DNA from: CAIZGX01 sp046048875
Lineage (GTDB): Bacteria; Bacteroidota; Bacteroidia; Flavobacteriales_D; Sanyastnellaceae
Direction: 5' to 3'
Length of the DNA stretch: 64,000 nucleotides
NCBI GenBank assembly: GCA_046048875.1
Contig: JBJOFG010000013.1
Span: forward strand, 283,921-347,920
Positions 1-8,686 of the stretch are shown here, one piece after another. Both the position numbers and the translations under genes were made by a program. The first letter of the stretch is position 1. Each line of letters opens with the position of its first letter. The notes under the pieces were generated by a model. It saw only the letters and a list, made by a program, of their open reading frames with translations. It ran no database searches and had not been told where the DNA came from.

Positions 1-126
1 CATCGTGATGACATCGCAAAGCGATGATGACAGCCTTGCTGATGACCGACAAGTCGGATGACCTTCTTCGAAGGATGACAGCGGAGCTGATGACCGACAA
101 GTCGGATGACCCTGCGGGATGGGGGG
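1..126. repeat. Array of mini-palindromes separated by (G)ATGAC
   Basis: Head-to-tail short hairpins, each followed by the word ATGAC or GATGAC. Readable units include CATCGC-AAA-GCGATG, AGC-CTT-GCT, CCGAC-AA-GTCGG (twice), CCTTC-TTC-GAAGG, AGC-GGA-GCT and CCC-TGC-GGG. Stem sequence changes from unit to unit while base pairing is kept. The array abuts the stop codon of the WD40-caspase gene. A second copy lies at 5818-5873 beyond the other end of the same operon, and a third lies inside fdhD. Confidence 0.85.
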
Positions 127-3100
127 TTATGGAGCAATTAAATTTGAAACTGTTTCTACAATTTTAATCGGAATGTTTTCTATTGAATCTGAAATTGTTG
201 ATTCTTGTATCTTGATTTTATTTTTGAAAACTAGAATTCGGCATTCGACGTTTTCATTTTTTATTGAATAAATCAGCTTAATGACGTTGGCTTGAGGCGT
301 TTCGGCTGAAACAAAAGCTACAGAAACAAGACTTCCTCTTGAAAGAGCATGTTCCAAGTAATTGTTTACAGCGTTCTTCAACTCTAATGGGTCTTCATCG
401 TTTTCGTCGCGTGCATTGGCACAGAAAACAAGCGGCTTTTCATCGGCAAGTTGAATACTTTTACGAAGTTCATTGTCAACCAAACCCAATCGAATATTAC
501 CCGATCCATAGGGCTGTGCTTCTTGTTTCAACCCTAGTGCTTCCATTCTTCTAGCCTGTTCTTGTTCTGTTGCTAGAAACCATTTCTGAAGATTGAGGTA
601 ACCGTTACCGTCTTCCCCTTGATCAAGAATAGAAGGATTATTTTTCAACGTGTATAACAACGAGTAAGTCAAAAGACCTTGTCCCAATTGAGGAAGTTCA
701 TAGGCTGGTTTGTTAGGAGCAGAAGCTGAAAGAATAAACAAGCCTGACTTATCTCCGAGCTCTTCGATTTGTCTCCGACGCTCAGTATCATCGTCGTCTC
801 GTGTAAGAGCAGCCACCAACTCTTTGGCTGCCTGTCCGCTATTGCAGGCATCATATACCAGAATAGTTTTGTTGGGAAGCATTTTAAAAGGGCCTTCTGG
901 GCTGAGCCAAGACTTTAAATCACTTGTACTAATTCCTATTTGATTGACTTGCGAAGCATCGGCAGTTAAAAATGTAAACGACTTGTCGGCTTGTCCTTGC
1001 ATAACCCCATGCCCAGCAAAAAAGATAAGAAGCAAATCATTCGCCTTAGCTTTCAAGCCAATTTCTGCAAGCGCCTTCATAACACCCGCTCTTTCTGGAG
1101 TGGTGAAAATCTCGTTGTTCGCTAACTTCGATTCCACATGATAGACATGAACATTTTGAGCACCCAACATTTTGGAAGTACTCATTTCAATTGCGTTGCT
1201 TAATGCTCTGGCATCTTGAACGGGGAACCGAAGATCAAGCGCATCGTCTTTGTAATCGTTCACACCAATCATGAGCATATACATTTGCGGTGGGTCTTTC
1301 GGTTCTTCGGCTAAATAGAACACATCTATTCCACGAGAGTTGATTTCTAATCCGTTTTGGGAAGTGATAGCGGCTAATGAGATTTTGTTTTCTTTTCCAC
1401 CTACAAAAAAGGCTTGCATTTCCTTTAGAGTTAATATAATTTCAGCAACTCCGTTTTCAAATTTCAGTTGACTAACGGGAATAGAACGAATAGTTTTTCC
1501 ATCTACTTTCACATCTACTCGAACGACTGGCCATCTTCGTTGTTCCACTTGAAACTTCCAGCCGATATCATTCTCTTCTAGCTTTTTAATTATCGGAAGG
1601 GCACCACAAATATCTAAATCACTTAATTTCGAATAGTTAATGTCTTCGCCATTAACTAATTTTTCAGCCAAGCCTGGGACATAAAGCGCGTCCTTCATTT
1701 GTCCAAGCTCTATGATTTCTAGTCCGCAAGTGAAGTACAATTTTTCAATTGCACCCGGTGAACCGTCGAATCGATAATATTCGTCGTAAACCAACCAATC
1801 GTTGTTTTCGAGTTGAAGTCGGGTGTATAAAATCTTTCCTGATTCAACATCCCAGAGAATGGTTTTGTGATCGGCGCCGGTGGTTACAATGTACTTGTTG
1901 TCTGAACTGCTAGAAAATGAAAGTATTACACCGTTGTGGCCTCGAGCCAATATTAAAACCTTTTTACTTTCAAGATTATAAATAACAACAGAATCTTTGT
2001 CAGAACCGTTTCCACATATTCCAAAAATCAATTCATCTTTCGAACTAAAACCTGCATCACGAATATGCGCTGGAAATTTTATAAAAGAAAGCGCATTTCC
2101 TGTTTTGGTATCCCAAATACGAACTTTACCATCCGAAGCGGTAATTAGTTTATTTCCATTTTGATTAAAGCGAACACTTTCAAGTTTCTCTTTATCGATA
2201 CTGATTGTAATGTGGTTCGCTCCTGACTTTGCATCCCAGATTTTTATTAAACCATCTTCACTGCCAGTTACAATTTGACTTTTGTCAAAATTGAAACTTA
2301 AAAATCTAACTGGACTATTGTGACCAACAAATTTCTTTAAGATTTTGTTTGCATAATTACTATTGTAAGTTAAACCGAACGAATTGTCTTTTAGTGGCAC
2401 CAATCTTATTCTTTGCAAGGGATCTATCAAATCTTTCTTTAGAAGATCATGATAATATATTTCTTTACCAAAGTCATCGTATAAACTTACTTGCATACCA
2501 TTCTTCGCATCAAATAATTTCGCAATTGAATACATAGTATCATTCGCAGCATACACAACATAACTACTATTGTTTAAAAACATCGCATTTGTAACCTTCA
2601 ATGCACTGCCTTTCGAATTGTAAACAAGTCTACTTTCTTTTAAATCAAATCGGCTGAAAGAATTATCATAGTTCCCAGTAATAATGTTCTTTCCTAAAAG
2701 GTCTAATGCGGCGTCTGAAATTATTTCATTAGTAACATTATATTCTTTTTTAAACTGACCATTCGATGAATTAAAGAGTTTTATTTTACCGTCCCAGTCA
2801 ACAGTCAGTATATCGTTTCCGTCGGGACTAAAAAAAATATCACTAAGTTGATTTACCGGCACAACAAAACTGCACCTTTCTTCAAAAGGATTTAAATTAA
2901 AAACGCGAACAACTGTATCCGAACAAGATACTATTGACCTGTTGTCGTTACTAAATTTAACCAGCTGAAACCAATTCTTTGGATTTGTAAAAACACCTAA
3001 TCTTTTTCTTTCTATCAAATCAATCACCTCGAATAGATTCCCTCGTTCTTCCAAAACTAAATATTGTCCATTCGAGCTAAATTCATAAGATTGAATTTCA

Positions 3101-3693
3101 TCTTGAATCTCGATTCTTTTTCCTACTTCTTTTAGCTTATTCTTTTCTAAGAAAATCAATTGCTTCTCACCCGTATATGAAATTAAATATTTGCTATTCT
3201 TAACAAATTCAACAATCTTCACTCCCCAAAATTCATCTTTCGATGAAACCAATTTTCCATCTGATATTTTATAGAGAGAAATCGATTCATCTTCACCACA
3301 TCCAATAACAAATTCTTCGGCTTCATCAATTCGAACATTAAATAATTTAGTAAATTCCAACTTCTTCGAATAACTACTCAATTCTAAAATTTGAGATTTT
3401 TCCTCAGTTTCAACAATTAAATAATTTGATTTGGGGCTGAAACTTACATCTATTTCGTTGCCACTATTATTCTGAAATGAATACAATTCATAACCAGTCT
3501 GAAAATCATAAAGCCTGCATGAATTGTCTTTACTCTTTGTTAATATTAACTTCTCGTTTGAACTAATCTCTATTCTTTCAATATCATCCGTATGCCCAAT
3601 AGGCAATACCAATCGAGGAGATTGATTCGTTTGCGCTTCAATTAAAATAAACGTTAACTGAAAAAGAATGAAAAGAAGAACTCTGATTGACAT
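127..3693 (-). CDS. Exported WD40-repeat protein with C-terminal caspase-like (peptidase C14) domain
   Basis: 1188 aa. An N-terminal signal peptide (about residues 1-20, ending IEAQ) is followed by a long beta-propeller region (about 30-650) with WD40 units, clearest at HNSPVRFLSF and LIKIWDAKSG. From about residue 775 a caspase-like fold begins (MLMIGVNDYKDD) with the catalytic His in FFAGHG (near 894) and catalytic Cys in YDACNSGQ (near 948); both are present, so it should be an active cysteine protease. A C-terminal region of about 150 aa is unrecognised. The gene is last in a minus-strand operon, 17 bp after the FecR-like gene. WD40-caspase proteins are known in cyanobacteria and Bacteroidota, but substrates are largely unknown; a signalling or cell-death role is inference. 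Confidence 0.85.
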   Translation of the reverse strand: MSIRVLLFILFQLTFILIEAQTNQSPRLVLPIGHTDDIERIEISSNEKLILTKSKDNSCRLYDFQTGYELYSFQNNSGNEIDVSFSPKSNYLIVETEEKSQILELSSYSKKLEFTKLFNVRIDEAEEFVIGCGEDESISLYKISDGKLVSSKDEFWGVKIVEFVKNSKYLISYTGEKQLIFLEKNKLKEVGKRIEIQDEIQSYEFSSNGQYLVLEERGNLFEVIDLIERKRLGVFTNPKNWFQLVKFSNDNRSIVSCSDTVVRVFNLNPFEERCSFVVPVNQLSDIFFSPDGNDILTVDWDGKIKLFNSSNGQFKKEYNVTNEIISDAALDLLGKNIITGNYDNSFSRFDLKESRLVYNSKGSALKVTNAMFLNNSSYVVYAANDTMYSIAKLFDAKNGMQVSLYDDFGKEIYYHDLLKKDLIDPLQRIRLVPLKDNSFGLTYNSNYANKILKKFVGHNSPVRFLSFNFDKSQIVTGSEDGLIKIWDAKSGANHITISIDKEKLESVRFNQNGNKLITASDGKVRIWDTKTGNALSFIKFPAHIRDAGFSSKDELIFGICGNGSDKDSVVIYNLESKKVLILARGHNGVILSFSSSSDNKYIVTTGADHKTILWDVESGKILYTRLQLENNDWLVYDEYYRFDGSPGAIEKLYFTCGLEIIELGQMKDALYVPGLAEKLVNGEDINYSKLSDLDICGALPIIKKLEENDIGWKFQVEQRRWPVVRVDVKVDGKTIRSIPVSQLKFENGVAEIILTLKEMQAFFVGGKENKISLAAITSQNGLEINSRGIDVFYLAEEPKDPPQMYMLMIGVNDYKDDALDLRFPVQDARALSNAIEMSTSKMLGAQNVHVYHVESKLANNEIFTTPERAGVMKALAEIGLKAKANDLLLIFFAGHGVMQGQADKSFTFLTADASQVNQIGISTSDLKSWLSPEGPFKMLPNKTILVYDACNSGQAAKELVAALTRDDDDTERRRQIEELGDKSGLFILSASAPNKPAYELPQLGQGLLTYSLLYTLKNNPSILDQGEDGNGYLNLQKWFLATEQEQARRMEALGLKQEAQPYGSGNIRLGLVDNELRKSIQLADEKPLVFCANARDENDEDPLELKNAVNNYLEHALSRGSLVSVAFVSAETPQANVIKLIYSIKNENVECRILVFKNKIKIQESTISDSIENIPIKIVETVSNLIAP

Positions 3694-3710
3694 TCTTTAT
3701 AAATATTAAA

Positions 3711-4469
3711 TTATTGAGGAAAATATCCAAGCTTGAAAACTTCTAGATAGAATTCAATAAGCTCTTGCTTCAATTCTTCATCTGTGTCCGAAAGTGCCGA
3801 TTTAAATGATTCAAAACGCTCTAACTTAACTCTATAATCTTTATATGATATTACTAATAAAACTTGCTTCGATGATTTATCTTCTAAGTCGTTCGTTTGA
3901 AGTCTCCATTCATAAACACCCTCTTCCGAAAATTTAAAGTTGATGTAATCGCGCCTTGTAGCTAATAAAGTATCTAGCTGAGATTTTCCAGTTTTAGCTT
4001 GTAATCGGAAATAGTAATTCAAGGCATTCGGATTTTCAAAATGAATCGGAACAAATACATTTACCGGCACAAAAGAAGAATCTCGCAGCCCTCCATAAGG
4101 TTTCCCATTGCCCCTCGAAACCCCTCCTATTGCATTCCTTTTAGGTTCTTTGTGGTGGGTTACTTGTTCCCAAAGTACGTGAGCCGCATCGTTGTTGAAT
4201 CCGACAAGTTGCTTTTCCAATTCTGAAGTTTTGTAGATTCCTTTTTTCTTCCAAAACATCGATTTTCCATTCGCACCAAAAATCATAGAAGCTCCATCTT
4301 CTAATTTCAAATAACCTGAAATGTCCTTATTCAATGCACATGAAGTCCATCCCGATTTTCCGTTGGAAGAAAACTGAATAACTCCTTTCACTTGTTGAAC
4401 TTGAATCTTCTGAGCCTCAATGCAATTGGCGCTAAACAGAAGCAAAAACAAGATTGCGATTCTATTCAT
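3711..4469 (-). CDS. Exported FecR-like protein of the CHASE2-caspase operon
   Basis: 252 aa with a clear signal peptide (MNRIAILFLLLFSANCIEAQ). Residues about 20-85 read like a FecR-type domain: a VKGVIQFSSNG strand, a Trp, LKLEDGASMIF, then a short basic segment. The middle holds a conserved-looking GGVSRGNGKPYGG stretch, and the C-terminal half has alternating strands that may form an Ig-like fold. I assign FecR-like similarity by eye only. It overlaps the upstream CHASE2 gene by 8 bp and lies 17 bp before the WD40-caspase gene, so the three proteins are probably made together; it may be the extracytoplasmic link between sensor and protease. Confidence 0.6.
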   Translation of the reverse strand: MNRIAILFLLLFSANCIEAQKIQVQQVKGVIQFSSNGKSGWTSCALNKDISGYLKLEDGASMIFGANGKSMFWKKKGIYKTSELEKQLVGFNNDAAHVLWEQVTHHKEPKRNAIGGVSRGNGKPYGGLRDSSFVPVNVFVPIHFENPNALNYYFRLQAKTGKSQLDTLLATRRDYINFKFSEEGVYEWRLQTNDLEDKSSKQVLLVISYKDYRVKLERFESFKSALSDTDEELKQELIEFYLEVFKLGYFPQ

Positions 4470-5748
4470 GGTGACAAAAAACGGTATTGATTTTCCACTT
4501 GCGCTTCATCCACAAGGCAATGGGCTCATAGAACTCTAACACTTCAATCATTAAAATTATTTGAAGGTTTAAGAATCCAACGTGCCAAACAGTATGACTG
4601 TCTCGAAGCATTAGCGAAATGAAAATAAACAAGAAAGAAAGCGCGAAAGCCAGCGGTACAACAATGGGTTTGAACCAAATCGAGGTGTTTGCAATTTTTA
4701 TGTAAAGTATTGCTATAAGAACGAGAAGAAGATTTTCCAAAATAGACTTCCAGATAGAGTTAATCGGATGAAGGAAACGGTTATTCAAAATCATTTGAAG
4801 TACTTCTGCATGAATAAATACACCCGGAGTTACAGAAGTTTTATGGAAAATGTCCTCGTTGCCGTGCGGAGTAAGATGACGGTCTTCGATGTCTGCGCGA
4901 TTGCCAGCATTCCCATTTCCAACATGAGCGAAGATGACAATTTTATCTTTTAGTAATTCTTGAATACGATAGAAATTTGCTGAGTCTATTTGATTTGCTT
5001 CAATAACATTGAATTCCCAAGGATGGCTTTCTGTAAGAGTATCCAACAAATTGTTATAATGATAACTGTGGTATTGGTAATCAATTTCCAATTCATTTTC
5101 ATGAATGGAAGAAAAGACGTTTTCGTTGATGTTAGGATTGGCTTTCTTCGCCAGTTGGAAAGCGAATGTGTTTTGAATGCTCTTCGTATCCTTATTCTTC
5201 AATGAATAAGCGCGAACAACTTCAAGACTATCTCCCACTAATTCAAGGCTTGCATAGGAGGCGTTTGGAATATTAAACAGCGGAGAATCATTCGAATTCT
5301 TCTTTTCACTGCTTGCGCCTAAGACAAGATTCTTGCAATTGGAAAGCGAAACCATTAGTTCTTGATCTGCAATGGGATCGTTTGAATTTTTGTCGAAAAT
5401 AATGTCACAAGCTACAACAGCAGGCTTGCAAGAATCGACTAGAACAATATTGCTCGCCAATTTACTTCTGAATTCACCGATAGATTGGTATTGAATGGAA
5501 CCGGTGTTTATGATAACGATGTTATTCTCTTCTGGCACTCTTGTCCGTTCTTTCTCTTTATAATACAAATCCGAAAATTCAATCTCGGCAAGTGCCTTTT
5601 CAATGGGGTTTAACGATTCGAAGAAATGAATGATGAAGGCGAAGAACAACAGCAAGATCTTGAGGAAAAGAACTATTGCAAAAACATCTTTGATATAAAG
5701 CCAAAACCGATTGCTTTTCACTTTGTTTTTCACCTTTAATCGACTCAT
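4462..5748 (-). CDS. CHASE2-domain membrane sensor protein
   Basis: 428 aa. One N-terminal membrane segment (about residues 20-43), a large extracytoplasmic CHASE2 domain (about 50-330; NIVIINTGSI, VVACDIIFDKN, KDKIVIFAHVGN and TPGVFIHAEVLQMILN are typical), then three hydrophobic segments near the C-terminus. Most CHASE2 proteins continue into a histidine kinase, cyclase or other output domain; here only about 25 residues follow the last membrane segment, so output must come from a partner. The overlapping FecR-like gene and the caspase gene downstream are the obvious partners. First gene of the operon; a promoter-like TAATTTCG sits four bases before the ATG. Confidence 0.85.
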   Translation of the reverse strand: MSRLKVKNKVKSNRFWLYIKDVFAIVLFLKILLLFFAFIIHFFESLNPIEKALAEIEFSDLYYKEKERTRVPEENNIVIINTGSIQYQSIGEFRSKLASNIVLVDSCKPAVVACDIIFDKNSNDPIADQELMVSLSNCKNLVLGASSEKKNSNDSPLFNIPNASYASLELVGDSLEVVRAYSLKNKDTKSIQNTFAFQLAKKANPNINENVFSSIHENELEIDYQYHSYHYNNLLDTLTESHPWEFNVIEANQIDSANFYRIQELLKDKIVIFAHVGNGNAGNRADIEDRHLTPHGNEDIFHKTSVTPGVFIHAEVLQMILNNRFLHPINSIWKSILENLLLVLIAILYIKIANTSIWFKPIVVPLAFALSFLFIFISLMLRDSHTVWHVGFLNLQIILMIEVLEFYEPIALWMKRKWKINTVFCHHE

Positions 5749-5752
5749 GTTT

Positions 5753-5760
5753 CGAAATTA
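5753..5760 (-). promoter_or_regulatory. -7 promoter element of the CHASE2 operon
   Basis: Minus-strand TAATTTCG, a one-base variant of the Bacteroidota -7 box TAnnTTTG, exactly four bases before the start codon at 5748. The same four-base gap recurs before many genes here. Confidence 0.5.
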
Positions 5761-5817
5761 AAGGAATAGCCCAATATGAAAGACTTTTGGCATTCAATCT
5801 AGTACTTTTGGAGTATA

Positions 5818-5873
5818 CCCTTCGGGATGACGCCGGAGCTGATGACCGACAAGTCGGATGACCCTGTGGGAGG
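5818..5873. repeat. Mini-palindrome array, (G)ATGAC family
   Basis: Units CCC-TTC-GGG, an imperfect GCC-GGA-GCT, CCGAC-AA-GTCGG and CCC-TGT-GGG with (G)ATGAC between them. A 27-base part from GGAGCT through CCGACAAGTCGG to ATGACCCTG matches the array at 1-126. It ends one base before the yqgE stop codon. Confidence 0.85.
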
Positions 5874-5874
5874 A

Positions 5875-6447
5875 TTAGTTTAAATTCGGATCTTCGGGAA
5901 AGTTAGAGAGGATTTTTCCTTTCGGGCCCATGCGGTCCATGACTTCCTTCCAGACGTTATTTTCTTTCGAATTCATGACCAACTTGGAAGGTACGTTCAC
6001 CACGAACCAAGACTTGGCCGTGATTTCTTCTTGAAGCTGTCCTATTGACCAGCCGCTGTATCCAACGAAAAAGCGAATGGCATTTTCCGGAAGTTTTCCT
6101 GCTTCAATAAGTTCACGTATGCGCGTGAAATCTCCGCCGTACCACACACCGTCCAGGATAGGCGTGCTGCCTTCAATCTCTTCGCCCAACGAATGAATGT
6201 AAAAAAGACTGTCGTTCTTCACCGGTCCGCCAAGGCTAACACGTCCGGGCATCTCTGGGAAGTTCGCTATTATCTTGTGAATGGGAAGGTCTATGTAATT
6301 GTTCAACACAAATCCGAATGAACCTTCTTCGTTGTTTTCACACAACAAAATAACAGTCCGATGAAAAAACGGATCGCTGATGTATGGCTCAGACAACAAG
6401 ACTTGCCCTCGCTTTGGTACTGTATTTTCGTTGGGTTGAAAATTCAC
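5875..6447 (-). CDS. YqgE/AlgH family protein (UPF0301, DUF179)
   Basis: About 190 aa from a GTG start; the frame stays open to a TTG at 6492, but that would overlap the divergent gene. Family signatures: GQVLLSEPYISDPFFHRTV, GSFGFVLNN, SLGGPV, the GVWYGGDF segment and FVGYSGWSIGQL. The usual length is about 185 aa, which fits the GTG start. A minus-strand TATTTTAG exactly four bases before this GTG supports it. Proteins of this family are widespread and cytoplasmic, and their biochemical role is not established. The gene is monocistronic and divergent from the TPR-like gene at 6481. Confidence 0.85.
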   Translation of the reverse strand: MNFQPNENTVPKRGQVLLSEPYISDPFFHRTVILLCENNEEGSFGFVLNNYIDLPIHKIIANFPEMPGRVSLGGPVKNDSLFYIHSLGEEIEGSTPILDGVWYGGDFTRIRELIEAGKLPENAIRFFVGYSGWSIGQLQEEITAKSWFVVNVPSKLVMNSKENNVWKEVMDRMGPKGKILSNFPEDPNLN

Positions 6448-6451
6448 AGGG

Positions 6452-6476
6452 CTAAAATAGGAATTACTTACTTTCG
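6452..6476. promoter_or_regulatory. Divergent -7 elements for yqgE and the TPR-like gene
   Basis: Minus strand TATTTTAG (6459 to 6452) lies four bases before the yqgE GTG; plus strand TACTTTCG (6469-6476) lies four bases before the ATG at 6481. Both differ by one base from TAnnTTTG. Confidence 0.45.
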
Positions 6477-6480
6477 CAAC

Positions 6481-7998
6481 ATGCGTTTTCAATTATTCGT
6501 TTTTCTTTTCCTAATTCCATTTGTAAGCCTTGCCCAACCTGGCGGAGGTGGCGGTGCTTACTTTAGACATTTCGGAGTTCCAGGAAAAGATTATACTTCT
6601 GAACTGTGCCTGAAGCATATGAAACTGCAACTCATGAGCGGAGTGCATTCAAACATCATAGACTCTGAACAAAAGGAAATTCGCAGTTTACATTTAGAAC
6701 ACAACGGTTGGTCGGCCCGATACGCTGGACAAGAATATCATCAAACTGAAAACCACTATCGACTGGTTTGGAATGAAGACAACGATTCAATGGTGGTGAT
6801 CTTCACGAACCTCATGCCCGAAAACGGAGCCGGATACTCAGAGACGTTCGACAGTCTTGTGTTTATGCCCGGACATTATGAATTGCGCCTCTCGCAAGAC
6901 CGGCGCATTTCCGGATATGAAAGTTTTACTCCGAGAACGCATCTGAAATGGTTCAAGGAAAATGCTGCTAAGACTTATTTTCCGACTCGTCCGACCTATT
7001 CATTCTACTATTATTACAACGCTGCGCATCAAGAAAATTCTCGAGTTAGATACGAAGATTCTGAACCTCATTTGATTAAAGCACAACAAATGGCCGAGGG
7101 GTTCGATCAAAAAAAATTAGTGCTCACTGAACGCATTCGTTTTCATCGTCTAAAATTCAATACTGAAACAGCCCTGAATCTTGCTTTGGAATTGGATTCA
7201 CTATGTTGCTCGGTGAACAGAATTGACAATTCAGCGTGCAATGTTCTTATTGAACTTTATACCGAAAGAAAAGAATTCGAAAAGGCCATTCCCTACTACA
7301 ACCGACTTTCCAAAGAATACAACGACGCTAGTCATTTGATATGCGAAGCGATGTTCCTTGAAATGAAGTTGAATCGTTCCGAAGAAGCCATTTCAATTTG
7401 TGAAATTCTGCTTAGTCGCATTCCCGAAGATCACATGAAGCAATATCCTATCGGAGTTTCACCGCATGCAGAAACCATACTTCACATCGGCGAAATCTTT
7501 TGGCATGCGAACAAACCCAAAGAAGCGAAATTCTATTTTGAACTCGCCGTTCAAGTGGGAGCTTTCCATACCAGCGACGATCGATATTTGAATTTATTCG
7601 GAACTTATATTGAAAAATTTCCAACCGAAACCACCTTCTATATTTGCAGAGCCGCGGCGAACATTGGAAGAGCGCCTTATCTAGGTTGGGGTAACATGAC
7701 GCGCATCGCTTGCATTGAAGCCATGGAAGATTGCGACAACGCCATGAGATTGGGACGTAAGGATTTCTTGGTGAATTACACGAAAGGACTAGCCATGCAA
7801 CTGATTAAAAAGAATGATGACGGATTGAAAGTAGCCGACGAATGCATTCGTTTGGAACCGAAAGATCCAAGAGGATATTTATTGAAGAGCATGTTCTACA
7901 ATGATATTCGCACCGAAGATGCCATGAAAAAAGCGGAAGAATACCGCGTTGAATTTCGCAATCGTCTAGAGAGCTTCAAATTCAAATTTCATTATTAG
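6481..7998 (+). CDS. Exported protein with TPR-like helical repeats
   Basis: 505 aa from the ATG at 6481, chosen because it opens directly into a signal peptide (MRFQLFVFLFLIPFVSLAQ) followed by GGGGGAYF; a longer in-frame start at 6361 would run through the yqgE gene and bury the signal. The N-terminal 200 residues look beta-rich and unrecognised. From about residue 230 there are helical pairs with TPR character (EFEKAIPYYNRLSKEY, KPKEAKFYFELAVQVG, DGLKVADECIRLEPKDP). Probably a periplasmic or outer-membrane-facing scaffold. No specific function can be named. Confidence 0.7.
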   Translation: MRFQLFVFLFLIPFVSLAQPGGGGGAYFRHFGVPGKDYTSELCLKHMKLQLMSGVHSNIIDSEQKEIRSLHLEHNGWSARYAGQEYHQTENHYRLVWNEDNDSMVVIFTNLMPENGAGYSETFDSLVFMPGHYELRLSQDRRISGYESFTPRTHLKWFKENAAKTYFPTRPTYSFYYYYNAAHQENSRVRYEDSEPHLIKAQQMAEGFDQKKLVLTERIRFHRLKFNTETALNLALELDSLCCSVNRIDNSACNVLIELYTERKEFEKAIPYYNRLSKEYNDASHLICEAMFLEMKLNRSEEAISICEILLSRIPEDHMKQYPIGVSPHAETILHIGEIFWHANKPKEAKFYFELAVQVGAFHTSDDRYLNLFGTYIEKFPTETTFYICRAAANIGRAPYLGWGNMTRIACIEAMEDCDNAMRLGRKDFLVNYTKGLAMQLIKKNDDGLKVADECIRLEPKDPRGYLLKSMFYNDIRTEDAMKKAEEYRVEFRNRLESFKFKFHY

Positions 7999-8028
7999 AA
8001 AATTCAAAGTGTATGCGTCCTGTCGCGT

Positions 8029-8036
8029 TATCTTTG
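8029..8036 (+). promoter_or_regulatory. -7 promoter element for the DUF493 gene
   Basis: TATCTTTG, an exact match to TAnnTTTG, four bases upstream of the ATG at 8041. Confidence 0.65.
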
Positions 8037-8040
8037 CCGC

Positions 8041-8313
8041 ATGGATGAATCGAGACTTTCTGCTCTGCGCGCCGAACTGAATAAAATTCACAAGTGGCCA
8101 AGTCAGTATATGTTTAAGTTTATTGTTCCTTCATTCGAAGAACGCGTAACGGCAGTGAAATTAATCTTTGGCGAAAGTGCGCATTTCGAGATGAAATGGA
8201 GTGCAAATGGAAAATACACGGCTATTACAGTTCATGCTATGATGATGAACGTTGACGAGATTTTCGAGAAGTACGAAGAGGCCGCAAAAATTGAAGGTAT
8301 AATTAGTTTATAA
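8041..8313 (+). CDS. DUF493 (YbeD-like) family protein
   Basis: 90 aa, the normal size for this small ferredoxin-like-fold family. Features are the central FKFIVPSFEERVTAVKLIFGES, then a strand (YTAITVHAMM) and a closing helix. E. coli YbeD sits beside lipoate genes, but its activity is not settled, and no lipoate gene is present here. First gene of a short run with the membrane-anchored protein at 8315 (1-bp gap) and fmt. An exact -7 box stands just upstream. Confidence 0.8.
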   Translation: MDESRLSALRAELNKIHKWPSQYMFKFIVPSFEERVTAVKLIFGESAHFEMKWSANGKYTAITVHAMMMNVDEIFEKYEEAAKIEGIISL

Positions 8314-8314
8314 T

Positions 8315-8686
8315 ATGAAGACATTTGAATTGTTAAGGAACGTATTGTTGGTGTCTTTGTTAGCCATGCTTACGTATGTGTTGTACAAGCGCATGTTACA
8401 TGTCATGCGCAAGCAGCACGTTCAAGAAAAATTTCCAGCCTTGCCGAATGCATTGCATTGGACAGATTCCGGAGAAGGACAAATTGCATTGAAGTTGAAC
8501 ATGAAGATGCACTTAGACATTCAAATCTTCAATACAGAAAATGCATCGGTGCTCACGCTAGCCAATGATGAATTCCCGAAAGGAGATCACATTTTCACCT
8601 TTGAAAAGAATCAGCTTTCTGCTGGAAAGTACTATTACAAAATTGTTTCTCCTCACGAACAAGCTTCTCAATACTTCAACATCTAA
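8315..8686 (+). CDS. Small single-pass membrane protein with beta-sandwich tail
   Basis: 123 aa. Residues 8-24 are hydrophobic (VLLVSLLAMLTYVLY), followed by a basic stretch (KRMLHVMRKQH) that should keep the N-terminal side inside. The rest resembles a short FlgD/T9SS-like Ig fold: LDIQIFNTENASVLTL, then FPKGDHIFTF and LSAGKYYYKIV, the usual 'construct with G, Y-Y-K-I' ending of such domains. It lies one base after the DUF493 gene and shares a base with the fmt start codon, so it is cotranscribed. Function unknown. Confidence 0.65.
   Translation: MKTFELLRNVLLVSLLAMLTYVLYKRMLHVMRKQHVQEKFPALPNALHWTDSGEGQIALKLNMKMHLDIQIFNTENASVLTLANDEFPKGDHIFTFEKNQLSAGKYYYKIVSPHEQASQYFNI

Noticed and set aside
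1..126. Could the repeat arrays be CRISPR arrays?
   Set aside because: Units are only about 14-17 bp, the constant part is a 5-6 bp word, the variable part is itself palindromic, there are no 30-bp spacers and no cas genes.
6361..6480. N-terminal extension of the TPR-like gene
   Set aside because: It would run antisense through yqgE; the ATG at 6481 begins a signal peptide and has a -7 box four bases upstream.
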